Source of the DNA: WTXA01 sp964415195
GTDB lineage: Bacteria; Bacillota; TC1
Assembly: GCA_964415195.1 (NCBI GenBank)
Contig: CAYPYD010000018.1
Location: forward strand, 1 to 6,777
DNA length: 6,777 nt
Direction: 5' to 3'
Shown here piece after piece: positions 1 to 6,570 of this stretch (position 1 is the stretch's first letter; every line of letters starts with the position of its first letter). A program made the translations under genes and the position numbers. The notes beneath the pieces are model-generated. The model saw nothing but the letters and a program-made list of their open reading frames with translations. It had not been told where the DNA came from and did not search any database.

Positions 1-1742
1 GCGGTTCTACCAGAATCAGGTATTTGATGAACCTTAAGTCTTAGAACTCTACCCTTATTAGTAAAGAACATCAAGTAATTATGAGTTGTAGTTACAAACA
101 GATGTTCAACAAAATCATCATTTTTCTTGGTTAAGGCTTTTTTGCCCGCGCCACCTCTTTGTTGACTTTTATATAGGCTCAGAGCCATTCTTTTAATATA
201 TCCAGTATTAGTAATTGTGATAACTGCATCTTCTTCAGCAATTAAATCTTCAATTACAAAGTCACCTTCAGCCGGAAGAATTGTTGTTCTTCTAGCATCG
301 GCATACTTTCTTTTCACTTCCGTTAAATCATCTTTTATCAAGGACATCAATAACTTTTCATCAGCAAGAATTTCCTTGAAGAAAGCAATCTTGATCAATA
401 GATCTTTGTATTCATCTTCAAGTTTTTCTCTTTCAAGACCGGTTAGTTTGCTTAATCTCATTTCTAGAATGGCATTTGCTTGTATTTCACTTAAGCCGAT
501 TCTATCCATTAAACTACTTCTAGCAGCTTTAATATCAGCTGACTTCTTGATAATTTCAATAACTTCGTCAATATTGTTAATAGCTTTTCTTAAACCTTCA
601 ACAATATGTGCTCTTTCCTCAGCCTTTCTTAAATCAAACTGGGTTCTTCTAATATAGACTTCTTTTTGATGTTCTAGGTAATAATATAGCATTTCCTTCA
701 AGTTCAAGACTTCAGGTTTACCATTAACAATTGCCAGATTTATAACCCCAAATGTATCTTGAAGCTGTGTGTGTTTGTATAACTGGTTCAAGATTACATG
801 AGGATTGGCATCTTTTTTCAACTCTATAACTACTCTGATACCTCTTCTGTCAGATTCATCTCTTAGGTCAGTAATACCTTCAAGATTTTTTTCTCTAACC
901 AAGTCGGCTATTTTTTCAATTAGTTTAGATTTATTGACCTGGTAAGGTATTTCAGTGATGATAATTCTTGGTTTACCATTTTTAGCATTATGTTCAATAT
1001 GGGATTTACCTCTCATACGAACTGAACCTCTACCAGTCATATAGGCTGATACAATTCCAGCCATACCTATAATATGGGCTCCTGTTGGAAAGTCTGGTCC
1101 CTTGATATGTTCCATCAAGGTTTCAATTGTTACCTCTGGATCATCAATCAAAGAAATAAGACCATCTATAACTTCACCAAGATTATGAGGTGGTATATTA
1201 GTAGCCATACCTACTGCAATACCAGAAGAACCGTTCACTAATAGTGCCGGAAACTTGGCCGGGAATACTGTTGGTTCCTTCAATGATTCATCATAGTTAG
1301 GAATGAAATTTACAGTTTCCTTGTTTATATCAGATAACATTTCTGCAGCTAACTTGGACATTCTCGCTTCTGTATAACGCATTGCTGCTGCTGAGTCTCC
1401 GTCAATACTACCAAAGTTACCATGACCGTCAACTAATAAATATCTAGTTGCAAAGTCCTGGGCCAGTCTTACCATAGCATCATAAACAGCTGTATCACCA
1501 TGTGGGTGATACTTACCTAAAACGTCACCGACGAGTCTGGCTGACTTTTTATAGGGTTTATCTGAACCCATGCCTAATTCATGCATTGCATAGAGAATTC
1601 TTCTATGTACAGGTTTCATTCCGTCTCTAACATCTGGAAGAGCACGGCCGACTATAACGCTCATCGCATAGTCAATATATGATTTTTCCATTTCTGTCTC
1701 GATGTTTATTGGTAATATTTTACCATGGGTGAAATTTTCCAA
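1..1742 (-). CDS. gyrA: DNA gyrase subunit A (3' end missing)
   Basis: GyrA is the DNA breakage-reunion subunit of gyrase (A2B2), which introduces negative supercoils using ATP hydrolysed by GyrB. I translated the minus strand from 1742 to the left edge: it is open for 580 codons with no frameshift. The N-terminus carries the family block SYIDYAMSVIVGRALPDVRDG. The quinolone-binding segment YHPHGDTAVYD has Thr84 and Asp88 at the E. coli S83/D87 positions. The catalytic tyrosine is Tyr123 in AAMRYTEARMS. The tower and coiled-coil region follows (about 350-500, with IGLSEIQANAILEMRLSKL), then a GyrA-box-like QQRGGAG at 527-533 and the first strands of the C-terminal beta-pinwheel, ending IPDSGRTA. 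Family length is about 800-850 residues, so most of the wrapping domain lies outside the window. The start is TTG at 1742: it has AGGAG 8 bases upstream and gives the usual length before the conserved block. An in-frame GTG at 1751 is a poorer alternative. It is the third gene of the gyrB operon. Confidence 0.97.
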   Translation of the reverse strand, partial: MENFTHGKILPINIETEMEKSYIDYAMSVIVGRALPDVRDGMKPVHRRILYAMHELGMGSDKPYKKSARLVGDVLGKYHPHGDTAVYDAMVRLAQDFATRYLLVDGHGNFGSIDGDSAAAMRYTEARMSKLAAEMLSDINKETVNFIPNYDESLKEPTVFPAKFPALLVNGSSGIAVGMATNIPPHNLGEVIDGLISLIDDPEVTIETLMEHIKGPDFPTGAHIIGMAGIVSAYMTGRGSVRMRGKSHIEHNAKNGKPRIIITEIPYQVNKSKLIEKIADLVREKNLEGITDLRDESDRRGIRVVIELKKDANPHVILNQLYKHTQLQDTFGVINLAIVNGKPEVLNLKEMLYYYLEHQKEVYIRRTQFDLRKAEERAHIVEGLRKAINNIDEVIEIIKKSADIKAARSSLMDRIGLSEIQANAILEMRLSKLTGLEREKLEDEYKDLLIKIAFFKEILADEKLLMSLIKDDLTEVKRKYADARRTTILPAEGDFVIEDLIAEEDAVITITNTGYIKRMALSLYKSQQRGGAGKKALTKKNDDFVEHLFVTTTHNYLMFFTNKGRVLRLKVHQIPDSGRT

Positions 1743-1750
1743 AGTCTCCA

Positions 1751-1755
1751 CTCCT
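1751..1755 (-). promoter_or_regulatory. gyrA ribosome binding site (decides TTG start)
   Basis: AGGAG on the minus strand lies 8 bases before the TTG at 1742 and overlaps the stop codon (1754-1756) of the upstream gene. A second GGAG at 1746-1749 is only 3 bases from the TTG, too close to be the main site. No in-frame ATG precedes the conserved GyrA N-terminal residues: the first is at residue 18 (ATG in IETEMEKS). TTG is therefore the best start. The overlap with the upstream stop suggests coupled translation. Confidence 0.75.
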
Positions 1756-2758
1756 ATCTTTCTTTGAGTTTATCTATTATTGACCATAGCTCATCGCTTT
1801 TAGGTTCAGCTATGTCTATAACTTCACCATTTGCTCTGTGCAATAATCTTGACATATCCTTTGTGAAACTACCGATAGAAAAACTTTCTATCCCGGCTTC
1901 TTTCAATTTCTTTCTTATCTCATTATCTTTTTTTCCAACAATCAATAAAGAACCACTTGATATCAGTCTTAATAGTTCCAAATCAGGAAATATATTTAAT
2001 AATGCTTTTGTTGCTGGATGTAAATAGATGTTATCTTCATGAAGTTCAACACCTAATCCAGTATTTTCAGCTATTTCATAAACACCACCAAGGACTCCAC
2101 CTTCAGTGACATCATGCATAACTTTGGCACCATGTTCCATGGCTATTACACCCTCTTTTAATACTGAAAGCCAGGTTAACATGTTCTGTCCCTCTTTTAT
2201 TAATTTATCATCTACTTTTCCTTCAAAAATCTCTGGAAAATCACTGTAGAGAATCGAGGTTCCTTCAATAGCTCCGCCTTTTGTTAAGATTATTTCATCT
2301 CCCTCTTCAATGGCAACTTGATTTTCCAGATATTTTCTATCTTTGGTTCCAAGTGCTGTTAGTGAAAGAATACTCTCCTTGACACTGGAAGTAATTTCCG
2401 TATGTCCTCCGATTATTTCTATACCTAATTCCTTACAGGCGTTGTTTGTGCCTTCTATGATTCTCCTGATATCTTCTTCAGTTGTCTCTTCATTAAGAAG
2501 CAGGGTTACTAGTATTCCCAGTGGCTTGCCACCACTTGCTATAACATCATTACAGGCTACATGAACTCCAAGATAGCCGTTATCCTTGCTGGCACCAGTT
2601 ATTGGATCTGTAGATATTACGCAAAGTTGATCTTTTAAATCTAACACTGCACAATCTTCTCCAATTGCTGCGTGTACAAGAACTTCCGGCCTTCTTATAC
2701 CAGTATATGGAAATACAATTTTCTTTAATTGTTCTATAGTTAATTTACCAGGTTTCAT
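1754..2758 (-). CDS. AIR synthase-related protein (PurM/HypE/SelD-like fold), function unassigned
   Basis: This 334-residue protein has the two-domain architecture of the AIR synthase superfamily (PurM, PurL, HypE, ThiL, SelD), which bind ATP and activate a substrate by phosphorylation. Visible marks are GEDCAVLD (33-40), STDP (49-52), HVACNDVIASGGKP (66-79), GGHTEIT (117-123) and, in the C-terminal domain, HDVTEGGVLGG (215-225). Acidic residues suited to Mg-ATP binding are D35, D51, D71 and D216. It does not end in the Cys motif that HypE uses to carry the carbamoyl/cyano group, and it lacks the N-terminal Cys/Sec-Lys motif of SelD, so neither name is justified. ThiL or PurM identity is not supported either. 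It sits between gyrB (10-base gap) and gyrA (11-base gap) on the same strand. Its ATG has GGAG 5 bases upstream (2764-2767), abutting the gyrB stop. The family call is secure; substrate and role are unknown. Confidence 0.88.
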   Translation of the reverse strand: MKPGKLTIEQLKKIVFPYTGIRRPEVLVHAAIGEDCAVLDLKDQLCVISTDPITGASKDNGYLGVHVACNDVIASGGKPLGILVTLLLNEETTEEDIRRIIEGTNNACKELGIEIIGGHTEITSSVKESILSLTALGTKDRKYLENQVAIEEGDEIILTKGGAIEGTSILYSDFPEIFEGKVDDKLIKEGQNMLTWLSVLKEGVIAMEHGAKVMHDVTEGGVLGGVYEIAENTGLGVELHEDNIYLHPATKALLNIFPDLELLRLISSGSLLIVGKKDNEIRKKLKEAGIESFSIGSFTKDMSRLLHRANGEVIDIAEPKSDELWSIIDKLKER

Positions 2759-2768
2759 TCTAACTCCA

Positions 2769-4688
2769 TTAAATATCTAGATTACTCACTTTATGAGCGT
2801 TGTTTTGAATAAATTCTTTTCTTGGTTCAACCAAGTCTCCCATCAGAACTGTAAAGATACTGTCAGCTTCGGCTGCATCATCGATAGCAACTTGTAGGAA
2901 GGTTCTCTTGTTTGGATCCATGGTAGTATCCCACAGTTGTTCAGGATTCATCTCTCCTAGACCTTTGTATCTTTGTAGGGCATAAGATCCCTCTGCAAGA
3001 GTTTTTAATTTTTCTTCAAGTTCTCTGTCAGTGTAAACATAACTTTCATCCTTGCCGACTTTTACTTTGAAAAGTGGTGGTTGAGCTATATATACATATC
3101 CAAGTTCTATTAATGGTCTCATGTATCTAAACAAGAAAGTCAATAATAGAGTTCTAATATGCGCTCCGTCGACATCGGCGTCTGTCATGATAACTATTTT
3201 CTTATATCTCAGCTTATCAGTGTTAAAATCTTCACCAATTCCTGTGCCAAAGGCAGTTATCATGGACTTGATTTCATTGTTTCCTAATATTTTGTCAATT
3301 CTGGATTTTTCTACATTTAGAATCTTACCTCTTAGTGGTAGAATTGCCTGAAAGTTTCTGTCTCTTCCTGTCTTTGCTGAACCACCCGCAGAATCTCCCT
3401 CTACGATATATATTTCGCACATTTCAGGGTCGTTGCTGGAACAATCCGCAAGCTTACCTGGAAGTCCTGAAAACTCTAGAGCATTCTTTCTTCTTGTTAA
3501 TTCTCTGGCTTTTCTAGCTGCTTCTCTGGCTCTATTGGCCATCATGGCTTTTTCTATTATCTTCTTGCCTACAGCAGGAGTCTCCTCTAGGAATGTTCCT
3601 AGTTTTTCTCCAACTATTGACTCGACTATTCCTCTTACTTCACTATTACCTAGCTTTGTCTTGGTTTGCCCCTCGAATTGAGGATTTAACACCTTGACAC
3701 TTACAACTACAGTAAGACCTTCTCTTATATCTTCTCCTGATAGATTGTCTTCCTTTTCCTTAATAAGGTTTTTCTTACGACCATAATCGTTCATAACTCT
3801 AGTTAAGGCAGTCTTGAATCCCACCTCATGAGTTCCACCTTCAGTGGTATGAATATTATTGGTGTATGACAATAGATTTTCAACATAGCCGTCATGATAT
3901 TGGAAGGCTACTTCTACTTCTACGTCATCTTTATGTCCAAATATGAAAAGGGGATCTTTAAAGAGAGGATCCTTGTTTTTATTTAAGTGGAGAACGAAGT
4001 CTACGATACCACCTTCGTGATGGAAGGTTTCTTCGATTCCGCTTCTCTCATCTTTTAGAGTGATGGTTATACCCTTGTTTAGAAATGATAGTTCTCTCAT
4101 TCTATGGCTTAAAGTTAGAAAGTCATAGACTGTTTCCTCAAATATTTCCGGATCAGCTTTGAAAGATATCTGGGTTCCAGTTCCAATTATACCTTCTTCA
4201 ACTATGGTTAATGGCGTTGTAACCTTTCCTCTTGAAAAACTTTGTTCGTATACATTGCCATTTCTTCTTACTTGTACTACCAGTGAGGTAGACAGTGCGT
4301 TTACTACGCTCATGCCCACTCCGTGAAGTCCTCCGGAAACCTTATATCCGCCGTCTCCGAACTTACCGCCTGCGTGTAGTATTGTCAGTGCAATTTCTAC
4401 AGCCGGCTTTTTAAGTTTTGGGTGAAGGTCTACCGGTATTCCTCTACCGTTGTCCTTAACCGTTATTTCATTATCTTTTCCGATGATAACGTCAATTTTG
4501 TCACAAAACCCTGCCAAGGCTTCGTCGATACTATTATCGACAATTTCATATACTAGGTGATGTAGTCCTCTTAGACTGGTGCTGCCTATGTACATACTCG
4601 GTCTTTTTCTTACTGCTTCTAGTCCTTCAAGCACTTGAATTTGACTTGCATTATAGCTTGAAGCTTGGGCTTTTTTTTGATCATCCAT
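2769..4688 (-). CDS. gyrB: DNA gyrase subunit B
   Basis: GyrB is the ATPase and TOPRIM subunit of gyrase. The product has 639 residues, the normal length for Gram-positive GyrB. The GHKL ATPase domain (about 1-225) shows Glu48 and Asn52 in YEIVDNSIDEA, DNGRGIP at 79-85 and the ATP lid GGLHGVGMSVVNALS at 119-133. The transducer domain follows, with Gln341 and Lys343 in the QTKTKLGN loop that reaches the gamma-phosphate. The TOPRIM domain has EGDSAGGSAK (Glu430), PLRGKILNVEK at 451-461 and DADVDGAH (Asp503, Asp505) for Mg. The tail has the family's YKGLGEMNPEQLW. QTKTKLGN and the NVEK block favour GyrB over ParE. The ATG at 4688 has AAGGAG upstream, though with a long 12-base spacing. It is the first gene of an operon with the AIR-synthase-like gene and gyrA. 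The usual upstream partner recF is absent; a divergent WYL regulator is there instead. No key residue is missing. Confidence 0.98.
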   Translation of the reverse strand: MDDQKKAQASSYNASQIQVLEGLEAVRKRPSMYIGSTSLRGLHHLVYEIVDNSIDEALAGFCDKIDVIIGKDNEITVKDNGRGIPVDLHPKLKKPAVEIALTILHAGGKFGDGGYKVSGGLHGVGMSVVNALSTSLVVQVRRNGNVYEQSFSRGKVTTPLTIVEEGIIGTGTQISFKADPEIFEETVYDFLTLSHRMRELSFLNKGITITLKDERSGIEETFHHEGGIVDFVLHLNKNKDPLFKDPLFIFGHKDDVEVEVAFQYHDGYVENLLSYTNNIHTTEGGTHEVGFKTALTRVMNDYGRKKNLIKEKEDNLSGEDIREGLTVVVSVKVLNPQFEGQTKTKLGNSEVRGIVESIVGEKLGTFLEETPAVGKKIIEKAMMANRAREAARKARELTRRKNALEFSGLPGKLADCSSNDPEMCEIYIVEGDSAGGSAKTGRDRNFQAILPLRGKILNVEKSRIDKILGNNEIKSMITAFGTGIGEDFNTDKLRYKKIVIMTDADVDGAHIRTLLLTFLFRYMRPLIELGYVYIAQPPLFKVKVGKDESYVYTDRELEEKLKTLAEGSYALQRYKGLGEMNPEQLWDTTMDPNKRTFLQVAIDDAAEADSIFTVLMGDLVEPRKEFIQNNAHKVSNLDI

Positions 4689-4700
4689 CTATCGTTTTTT

Positions 4701-4706
4701 CTCCTT
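4701..4706 (-). promoter_or_regulatory. gyrB ribosome binding site, long spacing
   Basis: AAGGAG on the minus strand lies in an A-rich leader with 12 bases between it and the ATG at 4688, longer than the usual 5-9. No closer purine-rich site and no better in-frame start were seen, so the annotated start stands, possibly with sub-maximal translation. Confidence 0.6.
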
Positions 4707-4731
4707 TTTTCTTTATGATATATACTTCTAT

Positions 4732-4760
4732 ATTGTATCATAAAAACCCTTTAAAATATA
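4732..4760 (-). promoter_or_regulatory. Candidate gyrB operon promoter (extended -10)
   Basis: Read on the minus strand, TGATACAAT (4740 to 4732) matches an extended -10, TGnTAnAAT, with TACAAT at 4737-4732. The hexamer 17 bases further upstream (4760-4755) is TATATT, a poor -35, which the TG extension may offset. The predicted transcript would start near 4725 and give a leader of about 37 bases before the gyrB ATG. Inferred from consensus only. Confidence 0.6.
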
Positions 4761-4765
4761 GGGTT
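4745..4765. repeat. Inverted repeat over the gyrB promoter -35/spacer
   Basis: AACCCT (4745-4750) and AGGGTT (4760-4765) form a perfect 6-bp inverted repeat around a 9-base AT-rich centre. It covers the -35 position and part of the spacer of the proposed gyrB promoter, where a repressor or activator could act. It lacks a strong GC stem, so a terminator is less likely. A regulatory role is inference. Confidence 0.45.
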
Positions 4766-4780
4766 AAAGATAGGTAAATG

Positions 4781-4867
4781 GTATAAAAAAATGACTAGAA
4801 ATTTGATATTGGTATCCAGTTTTTTGGATACTGATTTTTGATATTATTACAGTATAAACTAGAAATT
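4781..4867. repeat. Cluster of short direct repeats between gyrB and the WYL gene
   Basis: Three short words each occur twice here: GTATAAA (4781-4787, 4852-4858), ACTAGAAATT (4794-4803, 4858-4867) and TTTGATATT (4802-4810, 4837-4845). The copies flank an imperfect hairpin at 4808-4835. In an AT-rich spacer some repeats arise by chance, but a 10-base and a 9-base exact repeat within 90 bases, arranged around a dyad, fit either a binding region or a small local duplication. No protein-binding family can be named. Confidence 0.5.
4808..4835. promoter_or_regulatory. Dyad symmetry element, candidate operator
   Basis: ATTGGTATCC (4808-4817) faces GGATACTGAT (4826-4835) across an 8-base T-rich loop. 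The inner six pairs (GTATCC/GGATAC) are perfect; the outer four include two G-T pairs. ATACTG (4828-4833) can instead pair with CAGTAT (4850-4855), giving a mutually exclusive stem. It lies upstream of the proposed starts of both divergent genes, a suitable place for an operator, possibly of the WYL regulator itself. Confidence 0.4.
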
Positions 4868-4913
4868 ATTTTAATTTACTATAATTTTGTAGGAAATAGG
4901 ATTATTCTTAGTG

Positions 4914-4919
4914 TATAAT
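4914..4919 (+). promoter_or_regulatory. Candidate -10 box for the WYL regulator gene
   Basis: A perfect TATAAT sits about 40 bases before the start codon. No good -35 lies 16-18 bases upstream; TTGTAG at 4887-4892 is 21 bases away. Another TATAAT at 4880-4885 also lacks a -35. A promoter needing an activator is possible, but such hexamers are common in AT-rich DNA. Confidence 0.35.
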
Positions 4920-4949
4920 TAAGTAAGATGTATTAAATATTAAGTTAAT

Positions 4950-4957
4950 GGGGAGGT
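4950..4957 (+). promoter_or_regulatory. WYL gene ribosome binding site (decides start)
   Basis: GGGGAGGT is a strong Shine-Dalgarno site. Two tandem ATG codons follow, at 4959 and 4962. From GGAGG (4952-4956) the first is only 2 bases away and the second 5, so the second is the more likely start. Confidence 0.75.
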
Positions 4958-4961
4958 AATG

Positions 4962-5936
4962 ATGCCAAAATCAGCTAATCAGAAGTTGAAGCTTCTATAT
5001 CTTCAAAAAATACTTCTAGAAAAATCCGATGAGAATCATATGTTGACTGTTAAGGATATTATAAGGGAACTCAAAAGATATGATATTGAAGTTGAAAGAA
5101 AGACTGTTTACTCTGATATTGAAGCTTTAAATAAATTTGGACACGATATTATTTGTAAAAAGACTAAAACTACAGGTTACTATATTTGTGAACGTGATTT
5201 CCAATTGCCTGAATTAAAACTATTGGCTGATGCTGTTGCAAGTGCCAAGTTCATCAGCGAAAAGAAATCTCAGACCCTTATAAAAAAGCTGGCTTTGCTT
5301 TCTAGTAATCATGAAAGCAAGCAAATAAGACGAAACATCATAGTCCGTAACAGAGTTAAGACAATTAATGAACAAGTTTACTACAATGTTGATGCTGTTA
5401 ATCTGGCAATAGCTGAAAAAAAGAAAATCAGGTTTAAATATTTCGACTATGATATTAACAAGGAAAGAGTTTACCGTCAAAACGGTGACCCCTATACAAT
5501 TTCACCTTATGCTCTTTTTTGGGATGACGAGAATTATTATGTTATCGCCCATCATCAAAAATATGATGATATTTCCAATTTTAGAATCGATAGAATGGAA
5601 AATGTAGTCACAGAGAGTGAAGAAATTGTGCCACTTCCAATTAATTTCAATGTTGGAGAATATGCCAGGAAGACTTTTTCAATGTTTAGAGGTCCTGAAG
5701 AAAGGGTTAATCTTAAATTAAAGAATCATTTAATCAACGTTATTCTTGATAAGTTCGGCAAGGATGTGACCATCAGTAAAATAGATGATGATCATTTCCA
5801 GGTTTCAATAAATGTTTGTGTTTCCACCTCCTTCTTTGGCTGGTTGTTCCAGTTTGGAGATGATGCTAAGATACTAGCTCCTAAACACATAGCAAAATCC
5901 TATCAAAACAGGGCTAGAACCTTATTAAATGACTAA
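4962..5936 (+). CDS. WYL domain-containing transcriptional regulator
   Basis: This cytoplasmic DNA-binding regulator has 324 residues (325 if the ATG at 4959 is used). Residues about 5-76 form a winged helix-turn-helix of the type usual in this family: helices, then VERKTVYSDIEALNKFG as recognition region, then the wing KTTGYYICER. Residues about 141-216 form the WYL domain, with YTISPYALFWDDENYYVIAHH followed by NFRIDRM; the signature triad reads Tyr-Tyr-Val here. About 244-321 matches the WCX C-terminal extension. WYL domains are known to bind ligands, including nucleic acids in some members, and regulate DNA damage responses, phage defence and metabolism. It diverges from the gyrase operon across 270 bases that hold candidate operators, so autoregulation or control of gyrB is plausible but inferred. 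It ends in a convergent terminator shared with the ECF gene. The family call is firm, the regulon unknown. Confidence 0.93.
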   Translation: MPKSANQKLKLLYLQKILLEKSDENHMLTVKDIIRELKRYDIEVERKTVYSDIEALNKFGHDIICKKTKTTGYYICERDFQLPELKLLADAVASAKFISEKKSQTLIKKLALLSSNHESKQIRRNIIVRNRVKTINEQVYYNVDAVNLAIAEKKKIRFKYFDYDINKERVYRQNGDPYTISPYALFWDDENYYVIAHHQKYDDISNFRIDRMENVVTESEEIVPLPINFNVGEYARKTFSMFRGPEERVNLKLKNHLINVILDKFGKDVTISKIDDDHFQVSINVCVSTSFFGWLFQFGDDAKILAPKHIAKSYQNRARTLLND

Positions 5937-5948
5937 ACGCTACGTTTA
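5934..5948. repeat. Small perfect hairpin overlapping the WYL gene stop
   Basis: TAAACG (5934-5939) and CGTTTA (5943-5948) pair perfectly around a CTA loop. The left arm starts with the TAA stop codon. No T-run follows, so it is not a terminator by itself; it might protect the 3' end of the mRNA or be chance. Confidence 0.4.
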
Positions 5949-5983
5949 TCCTACCCCCTTAAATATATTGGTTTAAACAATAA

Positions 5984-6015
5984 AAATGGAGTCGTATCAA
6001 TATACGACTCCATTT
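5984..6015. terminator. Bidirectional rho-independent terminator
   Basis: AAATGGAGTCGTAT (5984-5997) and its exact complement ATACGACTCCATTT (6002-6015) form a perfect 14-bp stem with a CAAT loop. On the plus strand the stem runs into a T-rich stretch, TTTACTTTATTTATT. On the minus strand it runs into TTTTTATTGTTT. It lies between the convergent WYL and ECF genes, so it can end both transcripts. Confidence 0.9.
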
Positions 6016-6048
6016 ACTTTATTTATTGAATTTTTTCAGTAAAAACTT

Positions 6049-6558
6049 TTAGTTGTTCTTCATTGATACAAATTTCTTAATTGGTCCATAAAGAGCAGTA
6101 CCAACTGCAGTACCAACTAATATTTGCAAGAAATTAATTGGAATTGTAGCTAGAGCTAGAGCCATTTGTCCACCTGATAATAGGTATTCTACAAAGGCAT
6201 AACCTAATACTACTGTTAAAAAACTAATTATTAAACCACCGATAAAGAATTTAATCCAAGTCAAATCAGCAATTCTCACAATAAGCAGAGCCATTAAAAG
6301 ACCTTGCAGACCGTGAACAATCAAGCTCCATGGAGCATAAATTGCATAACCAGATAATAAATCTGCCAACAAGGCACCGATTCCACCAACTAAAAATCCA
6401 TAAAAAGGTCCAAGAATTGCACTTAACAAGATAAAACTATCTGCAATGTGCACATAACCTTGACCAATCATCGGTATCTTGATGAAAAAAATAGAAACAA
6501 TTACCAAAGCTGCAAAAATAGCTGATACGACTAAACTACGAACATTAACTTTTTCCAT
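6049..6558 (-). CDS. ECF transporter S component-like membrane protein
   Basis: This 169-residue, very hydrophobic protein has about six membrane helices (approximately 8-28, 33-50, 52-72, 76-96, 100-124 and 133-160) and a basic C-terminal tail. The segment from GYVHIADSFILLSA through GPFYGFLVGGIGALLADLLSG to YAPWSLIVHGLQG matches the pattern of the S-component family that includes the riboflavin-type ECF proteins (PF07155-like). The first helix contains Ala13-xxx-Ala17, the type of motif used by S components to dock on EcfT. Such proteins bind a vitamin or other small substrate and use a shared energising module (EcfA, EcfA', EcfT), which is not in the window. The gene follows argG by 10 bases, with AGGAGG overlapping the argG stop and 6 bases from its ATG, so the two are probably one transcript. 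The substrate cannot be read from the sequence; co-transcription with argG hints at a link to arginine or nitrogen metabolism, but only weakly. Confidence 0.82.
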   Translation of the reverse strand: MEKVNVRSLVVSAIFAALVIVSIFFIKIPMIGQGYVHIADSFILLSAILGPFYGFLVGGIGALLADLLSGYAIYAPWSLIVHGLQGLLMALLIVRIADLTWIKFFIGGLIISFLTVVLGYAFVEYLLSGGQMALALATIPINFLQILVGTAVGTALYGPIKKFVSMKNN

Positions 6559-6564
6559 GATACT

Positions 6565-6570
6565 CCTCCT
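6565..6570 (-). promoter_or_regulatory. Ribosome binding site of the ECF S component gene
   Basis: AGGAGG on the minus strand sits 6 bases before the ATG at 6558 and overlaps the argG stop (6569-6571). This arrangement supports termination-reinitiation coupling with argG. Confidence 0.8.

Noticed and set aside
217..657. Plus-strand open frame of 146 codons opposite gyrA
   Set aside because: It is antisense to well-conserved GyrA sequence, has low-complexity Ser/Leu-rich composition and no convincing ribosome binding site. The same applies to the plus-strand frames opposite gyrB and the AIR-synthase-like gene.
1491..1493. Thr at GyrA position 84 (E. coli S83 position) and Arg in GyrB PLRGK (E. 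coli K447 position) as quinolone-resistance changes
   Set aside because: Thr here is the wild-type residue in some clostridial GyrA proteins, and Arg is usual in Gram-positive GyrB. Asp88 of GyrA is intact. No resistance can be claimed.
1754..2758. Naming the gene between gyrB and gyrA hypE, selD or thiL
   Set aside because: The C-terminal Cys motif of HypE and the N-terminal Cys/Sec-Lys motif of SelD are absent, and no hydrogenase, selenium or thiamine genes are nearby.
4791..4841. Small plus-strand ORF of 16 codons in the gyrB-WYL spacer, a possible leader peptide
   Set aside because: It has no ribosome binding site, and its codons coincide with the repeat and dyad elements. No promoter lies suitably upstream.
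4689..4958. Replication origin near gyrB
   Set aside because: gyrB is often near oriC, but no match to the DnaA box TTATCCACA was seen here and dnaA, dnaN and recF are absent from the window.
5220..5480. Minus-strand open frame of 86 codons opposite the WYL gene
   Set aside because: It lies wholly inside the conserved regulator gene and resembles no known protein; a shadow frame.
5970..5980. GTTTAAAC palindrome upstream of the terminator
   Set aside because: An 8-base AT-rich palindrome in a spacer is expected by chance; nothing around it suggests a function.
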